DNA of 64,000 bases, from positions 58,415,583-58,479,582 of the forward strand of contig CM055100.1 in NCBI GenBank assembly GCA_029204225.1, written 5' to 3'. This DNA is from Diphasiastrum complanatum. Taxonomy: Eukaryota; Streptophyta; Lycopodiopsida; Lycopodiales; Lycopodiaceae. The notes beneath the pieces were generated by a model, which was given only the letters and a program-made list of their open reading frames with translations, made no database searches and had not been told where the DNA came from. The position numbers were made by a program, and so were the translations under genes. Shown in pieces: positions 48,372-59,161 of the stretch (position 1 is its first letter; the number at the start of each line of letters is the position of its first letter).

Positions 48372-49940
48372 TGAATTGATCTCATTTATTGTGATCTTAT
48401 GACCGAGATAAAGCAACTCTTGCTTAAATAATTCACACTTGGACTCTTTAGCGTAGAGTAACTCCCGCCGGAGTTTCATCAAGACGATTTTTAAGTGTTC
48501 TACATGTTCCACCAAGGATTTACTTTAAACGAGAATGTCATCTAAGAATACAATCACAAACTTCCCCAAATATGGACGAAATAAATCGTTCATCATTTGC
48601 TGAAACGTTGCTGGAGCATTCGTTAATCCAAATGGCAATACTAGAAATTCATAATGCTTCTTGTTTTCCAAGGGGAGGCTCAAACCTGAGACCAAAGAAA
48701 CTTTGGATGTCAAGCTAACCAACTGAGCCAACCCTGTTGGTAGAAAGACCAAATCTAGAACGAAATCATGTCTTTTGGACATCTTCCGACTTAATTCTTA
48801 TTTAATGGTACCCTGTCCTAAGATCAATCTCGGTGAAATACCGTGCTCCACCTAAGCGATCTACGAGGTCATCCGGCCTGGGTAATGGATATTTATTATT
48901 TATAGTCACTTTATTAAGCCCCTTGTAATCCACACACATCCGAAAACCTCCATCTTTCTTCGCTTTAAGAAAAACATTAGCGCTTCATGGTGATTTACTA
49001 GGTTGTATATGTCCCATCCTTAGATAGTTTTCTATTTCATTTTAAAGCTCTGTCTCCTCTTTCTGAGAGGACCTATAAAGTTGTCTAGAGACAGGTTGAC
49101 TTCTTGGAATTAACTCAATCCTGTGGTCTACTGACCTAGATGGTGGTAAATCATGAGGTAATTCAGATGGAAAAACATCCCTAAATTCATTTATGATCTG
49201 TTCTTTCACTGCTTGTTCATGATCTAAATTTACTGAGTTTAGAATTGTTGAGAATTCACAACTATTTAGATTCATTTTAGGAACATCCACAACTAGAATA
49301 GCACATATTGAAAAAGTTCATACTCAGAATAATCCAATGTCTCCGTTTTATTAACTGTAGAAATCTGATCCAATGGACGTACAAAATTACTGCCAAATAA
49401 TGTAACTACCTTATCACCCTCCTTGAAAGTGAGAATATGCTTCTCAAAATCAATCAACAGAGAAGGCGATTTACTAAATAACCACTCATAACCTAAGATT
49501 AAATCAGTACGAGCTAGGTCTAAAACATAAAAATTAACTAATTTCGTGTGTCCTTGCATCAAAACTGGGAGCTTCGGGACTTTCACGTTCCAAGTCTCCA
49601 ACTCTGCTCCTGAACCTAGATAAACTTTATATCTATGATTGTTGGCTTCAGTTTCCAAGCTAAGTTTCTACATAAGACGGGAATTAATAAAATTATAAGT
49701 TGAACCACTATCCAATAAAATACTCACTTCTTGATCTTTAACTCTGCCAATTAAACGAAAAAGTTCATTAGGCAAAAAAGAAGTAGTACTAAAAGAACAT
49801 TCACACTCACACTCAGTTCAGTTAATTTCCAAAGTCTTACCATTGCCTCTTGGGATTTCAATCATGTGAGCAGACACTTTCTTCCTTTCTGGACAAAATT
49901 TCATCATATGTCTAGGCTTTTTACATACGAAACATAAGTT
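48372..49940 (-). pseudogene. Gypsy fragment: zinc knuckle, protease, RT start
   Basis: Right to left on the minus strand: a CCHC knuckle (CFVCKKPRHMMKFCPER), then protease (EVSILLDSGSTYNFINSRL near 49.7 kb, LARTDLILGYEWLFSKSP), the RT approach (FRDVFPSELPHDLPPSRSVD, 49290-49042) and RT ([30 protein letters not shown], 48660-48525), then ELLYLGHKIT before it is cut at about 48372. Frames change several times and RT has an extra stretch near 48.7-48.8 kb. RNase H and integrase are missing. On the right it continues without a stop from Copia RNase H. Confidence 0.75.
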
Positions 49941-50400
49941 CTCTGAAGACACATGTTGAAGCTCCACCTCCTTTGCAATGACTCGCTCCCTCACAAAATG
50001 ATATTGTATCTCAATATGCTTGCTCCTAGCATGAAAGATAGGATTGGATGCCATTCTTTGGGCTAATTGATTGTCACAAAAGATGATTGGACTCTCTGAA
50101 AAATCCAGCAGGTGAAGATTCTTGATCATCCTTTTGATCCATACCATCTCCTGTGTGCAATGTGTAAGAGCTTTGTACTTGGCCTCACTAGATGACAATG
50201 AGATAGTGGCTTGTTTCTTTGACATCCATGATATGGCTCCATCACCTATGAAAATACAATAAGAACTAATGGATTTCCTATCCATTACATCTCCAGCATA
50301 GTCCGAATCTTAAAATCCAAAAAGATTAGGTGATGATCCCTCATACAATATGCCAAAATCTCGAGTTCCAATGATGTACCTCAAAACTCGCTTTCCTAGC
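49941..50400 (-). pseudogene. Copia RNase H fragment
   Basis: The minus strand carries KRVLRYIIGTRDFGILYEG-like sequence with a stop, then MDRKSISSYCIFIGDGAISW, SKKQATISLSSSEAKYKALT and SKHIEIQYHFVRERVIAKEV up to LQHVSSE. There it switches into Gypsy knuckle sequence without a stop. It closely follows the RNase H of the 53-59 kb Copia. Confidence 0.75.
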
Positions 50401-52106
50401 TTCCAATGCTCCTAGCATAGTTTTTGCCAATAGAACTTTGATCCATCATAAGAATGATCTTCTTCCTAAGAATAGATCTCCTTTCAATGATCATGTAATG
50501 CCTAAAGTAGAAACAACCATAATTGATATAGAGAATAGTGTCCACTTGGGATGCTTCACTATTTCTTACATCAATTTTACATGTAAAAATGTGACTAGAA
50601 CATGAAGAATCAAATAGAATGTAAATGAAATGATTCCACCATGCTTCCAACTCTGAACTCTCTAGAAAAATACAGCAAACAAACAATAAATGTGAGTGAT
50701 AAACTTTTGCTTGCATGTCTCCTCCTCCTTTGTCCTTTGTTGCCTTGTATCCACCATGATACTCCATGAATGAGCCTCCATCTTCATCTTGCCACAAGAA
50801 ACTATCAAACCTTGGAAATCCATGAGTAGGTGAGTACATTAATGATGCACATCCAACTTGGTTAGCAATAACACAAGCATCAAGTTTGAACAACTTCCCT
50901 TGCCTTTTACCTTTTCCAATCAAGACATCCTTCCTTTTGATCAAACAAGCATCTCCATCAAACTCCACCTTGAGGCCCTTACTTAGCATTTGACTCACAC
51001 TAAGCAAATTCTTGGTAATAGATGGAATAAACAAGACATCCTCCAAATGAACATTCCTATTTGTAGAGAGAGAAATAGGAATTGTGCCAATCCCTTTGAT
51101 TGCACACTCACCATCATTGGCCATGTAGATCACCCTCTTGTCATCTTCATATGCCAACAAAGAAGTGAAATACTCTTTGTGAAAGGTCATGTGTGAACTT
51201 GCTCCACTATCAATCCACCAAGGATCTAGATCTCCATCATTAGCAAGCATACATGAAGACATCACAAAAGCATCATCATTTGTATCTTGCACATCCAAAC
51301 CATCCTCATCAAGAGTAAGATTACCTTGCTTGTCTCCTTGATCTCTCTTCTTCTTGTAGCATTCACTTGCAAAGTGTCCTTTGATGACACAATAGAAGCA
51401 CTTGAGCTTTGATCTATCCTTCTTTTTGCCACTTGAAGAAGCATCCACTTGATCTTGCCCTTTAGACCACTTGATTTTGGTTTTGCCCTTGAATTTGCCC
51501 TTTGTGAACATAGCATCCTCTTGAAGTGTCGATGTAGATCCACCTCTTGCTTCAAGCCTATATTCCTCATTGATCAAGATCTCTTGAAGATCCATCAAAC
51601 TTGGCAAAGTCTTTTGAATAGCAATACTTTGAACAATGTTAGCATGAGCATCCAACAAGCCATTAAGAATCACTTGAATAAGCTCTCCTTCCTTAATGCT
51701 TTCATCTATGCAAGCTAACTCATCATTCAATGTTTTTATTCTCAAATTCTTCATTCTTTTGCAAACAAGACAAGATTTGCCTTCTTAGAGTCAACACTCT
51801 AGAAGTAGACTTGGATTCATGAAGCTTCTTCAATGAATTCCAAGCTTCCAAAGATGATGTGCACTTACCAACTTCCTTGAGAAGTTCATTGGTAACATTC
51901 ATCTTTATCATGTGTAGAGCCTTCTTGGCCCTCTTGTCATACCTCAATTGATCTTGTTGAATTGTTGGTCTCTCCTCCAAACCTACCACAAAATCCAAAA
52001 CATCATTCATCTCAAGAAGTGACTCCATCCTCACTTTCCATAATGAATAGTTACTTGAGGTAAGCCTGTCATTGGCTTCCAACATGACTCCAATTGAGGT
52101 TGCCAT
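50396..52106 (-). pseudogene. Copia gag-protease of a truncated relative of the 53-59 kb element
   Basis: The gag start at 52106 (MATSIGVMLEANDRLTSSNY) is followed by SLWKVRMESLLEMNDVLDFV to about 51.75 kb. There a frameshift moves into the 452-codon frame 51754-50396. That frame holds ELIQVILNGLLDAHANIVQS, a CCHC knuckle (CFYCVIKGHFASECY), the protease site WWIDSGASSHMTFHKEY and the pre-integrase start IPSITKNLLSVSQML, then enters unrelated sequence at about 50.85 kb. Integrase and RT are absent, so the copy could move only with help from other elements. Confidence 0.8.
50401..50845 (-). other. Unknown sequence replacing integrase and RT in a Copia copy
   Basis: Between the pre-integrase part and the RNase H of this Copia copy lies about 440 bp without retroelement similarity. 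It stays open in the upstream gag-protease frame and reads SFLWQDEDGGSFMEYHGGYK, then a Cys-rich middle (HLLFVCCIFLESSELEAWW, FDSSCSSHIFTCKIDV). It could be captured host sequence, an older insertion or filler. Confidence 0.5.
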
Positions 52107-52706
52107 GTAGCAATGACCTGATCTTCTCTTTCAACCTGTTTCAATGCACAAAGCACTCCTTTGAACAACAACAAATGCTTTCAAAAGAAATCACCAAGAT
52201 TTGAAACTATCTCACAAATTCTCTTCTAGCACTTATCCAAGCAAATCAACACATAGAATCATGGAATCTTGATCAACCTATGATCTATCCTCAATCTAAT
52301 GACTTTTGCCACTTCCTAAGATTGAAACACACTCAAATGAAGTCCAACAACCGCACTATCTAGAGATCCAATCAAAATTAGGGTTTTGACAAAATCACAA
52401 AAAATTGACTATTCCAAATCTACATGCAAATGCTGAAAATTTGATATGCAATCTATAAGCCACCACTTAGGCTGAACCAATGATCCAAAAATCAGCCAAA
52501 TCCAGCATGTGAATTCAAAAAACGGAATTGAACAAGTATATTGACCTATTTAGTGTTTTGATCTGCAAAAGATCCAATCTACAAAAGCAAAAAATCCGAT
52601 TTTGGTGTAGAATCCTCTCTAGCATGCTCTAGACTTGATATTTTCACCAAATCATTGATAGATCTGATTTTCTCCTTCATAACTTGAAACACAAGCTCTG
52701 ATACCA
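52107..52706 (-). other. Copia leader and primer site
   Basis: Non-coding leader between the gag start and the LTR. On the minus strand GGTATCAGAGCTTGTG adjoins the LTR (primer site for initiator tRNA-Met, 52692-52706). Confidence 0.65.
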
Positions 52707-53248
52707 TGTGAAAGATTTCAGATCCTTAAGATCCAATCTACTTGAATGATCTTTGGTTAGAAAGATAAATACACTACCAATTTCACCAATGTAGAAAAAT
52801 CAGCATCTACACACAATTTGAGAGCAAATATAGATCATTCTACACATAGAATTGCAAGCAATCACCAAGATAGTGCACCAATGGATAGTAGAACCCCAAG
52901 AGAACCATGTATAAGCATGAAATGAGATAGAGAAGAGAGAAGATGACTCTCTCCATGAGTTACATCATTTTATAGCAGGTCCAAACCCTATTTGGCCACT
53001 TGGCTTTCCCACCAAAATGCTAACCCTACCAATTTTGGGTCTAGATTCAATGTACCCAACTTATTCAAATTGAATCTACTCAAACTCGCATTCTATCTTT
53101 CCCACACTTTTAAAAAGTGTTTATTCAAATGAAATTTAGACTAATGAACTTTGAAAAGTCAACCTCTAAGTCTAAAACAAGTTTTGACCTCAATATGCCA
53201 AATATGGAAATATTGCAAAACGTGATGAAACTAGTTGAATCTTTCACA
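52707..53248 (-). repeat. Copia 5' LTR (truncated relative)
   Basis: 542 bp from TGTGAAAGATTTCAG to GTTGAATCTTTCACA, with 11-bp perfect inverted ends and an adjacent primer site. It aligns with the LTR at 20506-21141. The matching 3' LTR is missing because the element is cut by the Gypsy junction at 49.94 kb. Confidence 0.8.
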
Positions 53249-53395
53249 TTTAGTAGGACACTCAATCTTAAGGATGGTTCGGACTAGAGAAAGGAGAATC
53301 TCTATAAAAGTTCTATTCTTGGCATCCGGTTCTTGAATGAGAGATTATGAACTGGTTGATGAAAACTTCAATAGTAGTAGAGTCAAGGGAGAGAG
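53249..53395 (-). other. Sequence left of the young Copia insertion
   Basis: This stretch continues at 59864 if the Copia is removed. It ends in the target duplication GAGAG. Confidence 0.6.
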
Positions 53396-54050
53396 TGTGA
53401 AAAATACAGATCCTAAGTGGATCTAAACTCCAAGATCATTGGCTTGAATGCTTGCACTCCAAACTACATAAGCTAGGAATTGGCAACACATTCTATGCTA
53501 CCTAGAATGCAAAGAACTTGATCAAAAAGCATTTATCACAAATGGAAACTTCCATAAACATCAAGTGCGGCCCAAAATAGCATTATACAGTCCATAATAC
53601 ATCAGCCTACCACTTTTGGAAAGCACCTAAGATCATACACAATAGCTTGAAGACAATACACACAACAATGCTCTCAATGGAGGAAGAAACAATGACAATG
53701 ATCTATTGATCTCAGTGAAGCATACAAAAGGTTTCTCCAACCTGTTCTCCACGACTTCCCTACTATTTATGGATGAGGAAGATGACTCTCTCTCCTCTCT
53801 CTAGAAGGTACTTGACCCTAGATATTCCCTATATAGGAAAAATAGCTAAAAATGGCTTATATGACCAAAATACATCAAAATGGTCTCATTTTGAAGGGTA
53901 TGAAGTTTGACACTTCATCATACTGAAAAAATACAGTAAATAAAAACATTGTGGCCTGGTTCACACGTGTGAAACTCCAGAATCAAAACTATTTACAATT
54001 TTAGCCAATTTAGGCCTCAAACTAGCTAGGAAATGTTGACAATTTTCACA
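53396..54050 (-). repeat. Copia 3' LTR (655 bp)
   Basis: TGTGAAAAATACAG to AATTTTCACA. It holds the palindrome TTCACACGTGTGAA at 53960-53973 in U3 and a TATATAG promoter core at about 53830-53836 (minus-strand transcription). Confidence 0.93.
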
Positions 54051-56898
54051 CTCCCTCTTCAACATTGGATGCTAGTTTCAACATAGTCTTTGAGCACATT
54101 CCAAGATTAGATCTATGCATTAAATATAGGTCCTTTCCCAATGGTTTGGTGAAGATATCAGCCACACACTCCTTTGAAGAGACATGTTGAAGCTCCACCT
54201 CTTTGGCAATGACTTGATCTCTCACAAAATGGTGAGCAATCTCAATGTGCTTGCTCCTTGCATGAAAAACAGGATTGCTTGCCAAGCTTTGGGCTGAAAG
54301 GTTATCACAAAGTATGATTGGAGTCTTCTCTGGTTCCAGCAAGTGAAGATCCAATAACATCCTCTTGATCCAAAGAATCTCCTTGGTGCATGTTGTTAAT
54401 GCCTTGTACTCGGCTTCGATGGAAGATAGAGAGATAGTTGGTTGCTTCTTTGATAGCCATGAGACCACTCCATCTCCAAGATAGATTGCAAAGGCACTTG
54501 TTGACTTCCTATCCATTTGATCACCTGCAAAATCTGAATCTGAAAATCCACAAAGGTTAGGTGTAGTACCTCCATACAAGATGCCAAAATCTCTAGATCC
54601 CGAGATGTATCTAAGTACTCTCTTTCCTAGCTTCCAATGAGCCTCACTAGGATCTTGCATAAATTGACTTAGTTTACCAACCACAAAGCTTAGATCAGGT
54701 CTTGTGATGGTTAACCATATAAGAGATCCTATTAGCTTTCTATAGAGAGTAATGTCCTTGAAGGATCTTTCATTACTTCTTGTAGTTAGCTTTACATTTG
54801 ATTCCATAGGAGTAGAAACAACTTTACAATCTTCCATATGAAACCTTTTTAGAATAGAGTTAACATACTTTTCTTGACATATGAATGTAGATTTAGAAGT
54901 TCTAATAATCTCTATTCCTAAGATATAATGAAGTTTACCAAGATCTTGAATTTCAAACTCTCTTTTGAGTGCCATCTTGATTTCATCTATATCTAGATTG
55001 TTACCACCACTTAAGATAATGTCATCAACATAGATCAAAAGTAAAGTGATATCATTTTCATTCAATCTAAAGTAGAGAGAATGATCATACTCACTCATAA
55101 CAAAGTTTTGAGAAAGTAAGAAGGAATTGAGCTTAGCATACCAACTCCTTGGTGCTTGCTTTAGCCCATACAAACTCTTTTGGAGATAGCACACATGATT
55201 AGGCTCATCATGTGAAACATAGCCCTCGGGTTGCTCCATGTAAATATCTTCTTCAAGATCACCATTCAAGAAGGCATTAGTAACATCCATTTGCCACATA
55301 TCCCAATCATAAAGAGTTGCAAGAGAGATTAGGATTCGAATAGTTACCATCTTTGCCACGGGTGCAAAGGTCTCATCATAGTCAATACCATATTCTTGAG
55401 CATACCCCTTTGCCACCAACCTTGCCTTGTACTTGTTGATTGATCCATCTTGATTTGTCTTGATCTTGAAGATCCACTTACAACCAATTGCCTTCTTGTC
55501 CTTTGGAAGCTTTACCAACCTCCATGTGTTGCTTTTGATGAGTGCTTGATGCTCATGATCCATGGCTTGGATCCATTCCTTCTTTTGAATTGCTTCACCT
55601 ACACAAGTTGGTTCATCAAAAGAGGTAAGAAAAGCAAAGTTAGAGTTGTCCACCACTTGCTTTCCTTTTTCATCATAGGTTAGCCTTGATGGCTTAGCCC
55701 TTTGCCTTTGAGTCTTCCTTGAAGTTTGCTTTGGAGTGGCATCTCCATCTTCATCCAAGACATCTTGCACATCATGATGATTAGTAGGCACATCAACATC
55801 AACATCAACAACATTGGAAACATTCTCTTCATGAAAGATGACATCCCTACTTATGACAACTTTCTTTGTAGAAGGAATGTACACTTTGTAAGCCTTGCTT
55901 ACTTCACTATAGCCAACAAACACACCCTTCTTTGATGAAGGATCTTCTTTAGTTCTATCATCAAGTGTGATATTGACAAAACATGTACATCCAAAGATCC
56001 TACAATGCTTGACACTCGGCCTTCTACCATAAAGAACCTCATGAGGAGTTTTACCATCCAAGGAAGCACTTGTCCATCTATTACATAGATAGTTAGCACA
56101 TGCTAAAGCTTCCCCCCAAAAAGACTTAGCAAGATTAGCATGTAGTCTCATTGCCTTGGCACATTCACAAAGGGTTCTATTCTTCCTCTCGGCCACTCCA
56201 TTCTGTTGTGGAGTCCTAGGACTAGACATCTCCCTCTTAATCCCATGTGCTATACAAAAGTCTTTGAACCTATTTGAGGTGTATTCCCCTCCATTATCAG
56301 ATCTTAAGCATTTGATCTTTGTATTGAATTGGTTTTCCATTTCATTCTTGAACTTGACAAATGCAGCAAACACTTCATCCTTACTTTTAAGAAGATAGAT
56401 CCAAGTATACCTACTAAAGTCATCAATGAAAGTTGCATACATCTTTGCCCCACCATTGCTAGTTGTACTAGAAGAATGAATATCAGAATGCACAAGTTGA
56501 AAAGCTTCTTTAGATCTAGAAGTAGATCTAGAATAAGCAAGTCTATGAGATTTGGACAAGGCACAATGTTCACAAACACTATTGTTTGCAACAAGACTTT
56601 TAGGGAGACCAAGAACAAGCTCTTTCTTTGCCATTACCTCCAAAGATTTGAAGTTGGGATGGCCCAACCTCTTGTGCCAAACTTCTTGGTTTGTCAATTG
56701 CTCCCTAGCCATACATCCTTCATGATTAGAGATCACACATGCATCAAGCTTGAAAAGTTTACCATGCCTCCTACCTTGAGCAATCAAGGATCCACATTTA
56801 CTTATCAAACATGCATCTCCAATGAACTCCACATCAAGTCCTTTGTCAATCATTTGACTTACACTAAGCAAATTCTTAGTGATTGAAGGAATGTACAA
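54046..56898 (-). CDS. Copia integrase, reverse transcriptase and RNase H (second frame of gag-pol)
   Basis: A 950-codon open frame without stops; it has no ATG of its own at the start and is normally made as part of gag-pol. Pre-integrase and zinc site come first (VWHKRLGH, H75/H80, and CEHCALSK, C109/C112). The integrase core follows with D in LVHSDI, D in LRSDNGGEYTSNRF and E in NGVAERKNRTL. The RT has [20 protein letters not shown] and the catalytic LLIYVDDIILSGG. RNase H has GFSDSDFAGDQMDRKSTSA and SSIEAEYKALT, ending VADIFTKPLGKDLY. One substitution to note is HSDIHSSS where relatives have DICGP. Apart from the upstream frameshift it could be active. Confidence 0.88.
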   Translation of the reverse strand: MYIPSITKNLLSVSQMIDKGLDVEFIGDACLISKCGSLIAQGRRHGKLFKLDACVISNHEGCMAREQLTNQEVWHKRLGHPNFKSLEVMAKKELVLGLPKSLVANNSVCEHCALSKSHRLAYSRSTSRSKEAFQLVHSDIHSSSTTSNGGAKMYATFIDDFSRYTWIYLLKSKDEVFAAFVKFKNEMENQFNTKIKCLRSDNGGEYTSNRFKDFCIAHGIKREMSSPRTPQQNGVAERKNRTLCECAKAMRLHANLAKSFWGEALACANYLCNRWTSASLDGKTPHEVLYGRRPSVKHCRIFGCTCFVNITLDDRTKEDPSSKKGVFVGYSEVSKAYKVYIPSTKKVVISRDVIFHEENVSNVVDVDVDVPTNHHDVQDVLDEDGDATPKQTSRKTQRQRAKPSRLTYDEKGKQVVDNSNFAFLTSFDEPTCVGEAIQKKEWIQAMDHEHQALIKSNTWRLVKLPKDKKAIGCKWIFKIKTNQDGSINKYKARLVAKGYAQEYGIDYDETFAPVAKMVTIRILISLATLYDWDMWQMDVTNAFLNGDLEEDIYMEQPEGYVSHDEPNHVCYLQKSLYGLKQAPRSWYAKLNSFLLSQNFVMSEYDHSLYFRLNENDITLLLIYVDDIILSGGNNLDIDEIKMALKREFEIQDLGKLHYILGIEIIRTSKSTFICQEKYVNSILKRFHMEDCKVVSTPMESNVKLTTRSNERSFKDITLYRKLIGSLIWLTITRPDLSFVVGKLSQFMQDPSEAHWKLGKRVLRYISGSRDFGILYGGTTPNLCGFSDSDFAGDQMDRKSTSAFAIYLGDGVVSWLSKKQPTISLSSIEAEYKALTTCTKEILWIKRMLLDLHLLEPEKTPIILCDNLSAQSLASNPVFHARSKHIEIAHHFVRDQVIAKEVELQHVSSKECVADIFTKPLGKDLYLMHRSNLGMCSKTMLKLASNVEEGV

Positions 56899-57989
56899 AA
56901 CATTTTCAAGATTTTTGTTGAAAGGGAAATAGGAATAGTGCCTATGCCTTTGATGTCACATTGACCATCATTTGCAGTGTAGATGATGTTACCTTCTCCC
57001 TCATAAGACAATAAGGATGTAAAGTATTCCTTATGTCTTGTCATGTGAGATGAGGCTCCACTATCAATCCACCAAGGATCATTATCATCTATGTTGGCTA
57101 ACAAACTTGAAGTCATAACAAGTGATTCACATGTGTTATGTTCTTCCTCATCTATTGTAAGATTTCCTTGCCTCTCTCCTTGCTCTCTTTTCTTCTTATA
57201 ACATTCATTTGCAAAATGACCTTTTATCCCACAATAAAAGCACTTGAACTTTGACTTATTGTTCTTAGTAGAAGAGGAAGAGGAAGAGTGATCATCATGA
57301 TCAAAGTTACCACCTTTGGACCATTTTCCTTTGCCTTTACCTTTGCCCTTGAATTTGCCTTTTGTGAAGAAAGCCTCTTCACCTCCACCTTGCAAGGATG
57401 CACCATCAAGCTTTGATTGCAACCTATGTTCTTCAGCCAATAAGATTTCTTGCAAGTCAACCACACTTGGCAAGACTCTTTGAATGGCAAAACTTTGCAC
57501 AAGGTTAGCATGTTCATTTAGCAAACCATTCAACATAACTTGGACTATTTCACCATCTTTTATGTTCTCATCAATGCATGCTAAATCATCACTTAGGGAC
57601 TTAACTCTCAAGATAAATGCATGAGCACTTTCACCCTCTCTTTGCCTACTAGAAAATATTTGTCTCCTTAGGGTCAATACCCTAGATGTGGACTTTGATT
57701 CAAAGAGCTTCTTTAAGGCATTCCATGCCTCACTTGCACTTTGACACTTTCCAACTTCCTTGAGAAGTTCATTTGTAACATTCATTTTAATGATATGAAG
57801 AGCCCTTTTGGCCTTCTTATCAAACCTTTGTTGCTCTTGAAGTGTGAGAGGTCTCTCTTCAATTTCTGCAACTATGTCCATGAGTTCATTCAACTCAAGT
57901 AAGGACTCCATCCTCACTTTCCAAGTAGAGTAGTTTGATGAACTCAACCTTTCACTAGACTCTAGCATGATCCCACCATTGGAAGCCAT
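56859..57989 (-). CDS. Copia gag and protease (first frame of gag-pol)
   Basis: A frame of 376 codons from the ATG at 57989. Residues 1-205 are the UBN2/gag capsid region (SSNYSTWKVRMESLLELNEL, IIKMNVTNELLKEVGKC). A Lys/Gly-rich linker leads to the CCHC knuckle CFYCGIKGHFANEC (250-263), which binds RNA, and the aspartic protease active site DPWWIDSGASSHM (304-316). The frame goes off after PISLSTK (about residue 359), where the downstream sequence fits the next frame; losing one A in the run at 56912-56916, or a slightly larger deletion, explains it. Intact relatives carry gag-pol as one ORF. Confidence 0.85.
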   Translation of the reverse strand: MASNGGIMLESSERLSSSNYSTWKVRMESLLELNELMDIVAEIEERPLTLQEQQRFDKKAKRALHIIKMNVTNELLKEVGKCQSASEAWNALKKLFESKSTSRVLTLRRQIFSSRQREGESAHAFILRVKSLSDDLACIDENIKDGEIVQVMLNGLLNEHANLVQSFAIQRVLPSVVDLQEILLAEEHRLQSKLDGASLQGGGEEAFFTKGKFKGKGKGKGKWSKGGNFDHDDHSSSSSSTKNNKSKFKCFYCGIKGHFANECYKKKREQGERQGNLTIDEEEHNTCESLVMTSSLLANIDDNDPWWIDSGASSHMTRHKEYFTSLLSYEGEGNIIYTANDGQCDIKGIGTIPISLSTKILKMFCTFLQSLRICLV

Positions 57990-59141
57990 GATTCTAATGT
58001 TTCTTCAACTTTTAGGTTTTGTCCTAAAGCACTTAGCACTCACTTTTCTCTCAACAAATGATAGATAAAGAGATCTATGAAGATTTAGGACCCTAAAACA
58101 CTTCTATCTTGAACCTAGATGGTTTCCAAGCATAGAAAGGAAGATTGAAACACATGCAACACTTTGCACACACTAAGAATGGATTACAAAATCAAACCAA
58201 CCTGAACACACTCTTGCTTAAGCTCTCAAACTTTCCAGCAAGTGACCAAATCAAGTTATGGTGTGAAGAGTTACTTGCATTCTTAGAAAATACCCAAAAC
58301 TAGGATGCCAAGATTACCTAGTAATGAACAAACTTGATCAACATATGATCAACACACTAAGATATTGATTCAACCTGTAAAACCACATGTAAACCACACT
58401 TCTAAAAGTTTATAAACTCCAGCAAGTGATAAATACAAGATTTAGAGGTGAATGAATGAGCACACTTAGTGAATCACAAGACTAGCTTCACTATCTTGTC
58501 AAATCTTGGTGTTTAGATGTAGATCTAAGATCACTTCACATGAGAATGTTCCTCAACCTGTTAAGAACCTGAAAACACACTTGCATAATGGTTAACACCT
58601 TCCAGCAAATGCTCCAATCAAATTACATAAGGAGAGTTACTTACATGCTCAACAAAGTACACCAAAATTTATGCCAAAATTGATGACAATCTTTATAATA
58701 TGCTCTTCACAATGGAGCTTACAATATGTTCACCCAAAAAAGGGGATCTTTCATCCAAATGGGAGCTTTGCTCAGCCTTTAGGAGAATTACAACTCACTC
58801 AAAAGAGCATTTGTCATCCACTTAAGGAGAAGTTTCATCCACTTAAGGAGAGTGTTCATCCAAGAATGGAGATTGTCAACAATAGGATTGAAAAGAACAT
58901 TGTTAGTATTGAATATGCACAAGCCTCACAATCACAAATGATTAGGTGTTATGATCTGATCCAAAATAGTTTCTTTTCAGCCTCTGATCTTCAATAGACC
59001 TGAAATATGCTTTTGATCCACAAGTTCAACTCACAAAACAAAGGTTAGTAAGATTTGATCAACAAAGCAATGCAAAATCATGCTAGAACTTGATCAAACA
59101 TCCAAATATCACCAAAAATGGAATACTTACTGTAAATAGAA
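57990..59141 (-). other. Copia untranslated leader, 1.15 kb
   Basis: Long non-coding leader between primer site and gag ATG, AT-rich. It has a short tandem repeat of CATCCACTTAAGGAGA at 58815-58850. Confidence 0.6.
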
Positions 59142-59161
59142 GCCAACCAGCTCTGATACCA
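59142..59161 (-). other. Copia primer binding site (initiator tRNA-Met)
   Basis: The minus strand reads TGGTATCAGAGCTGGTTGG directly after the LTR end CACA, the standard Copia primer site. Confidence 0.88.
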
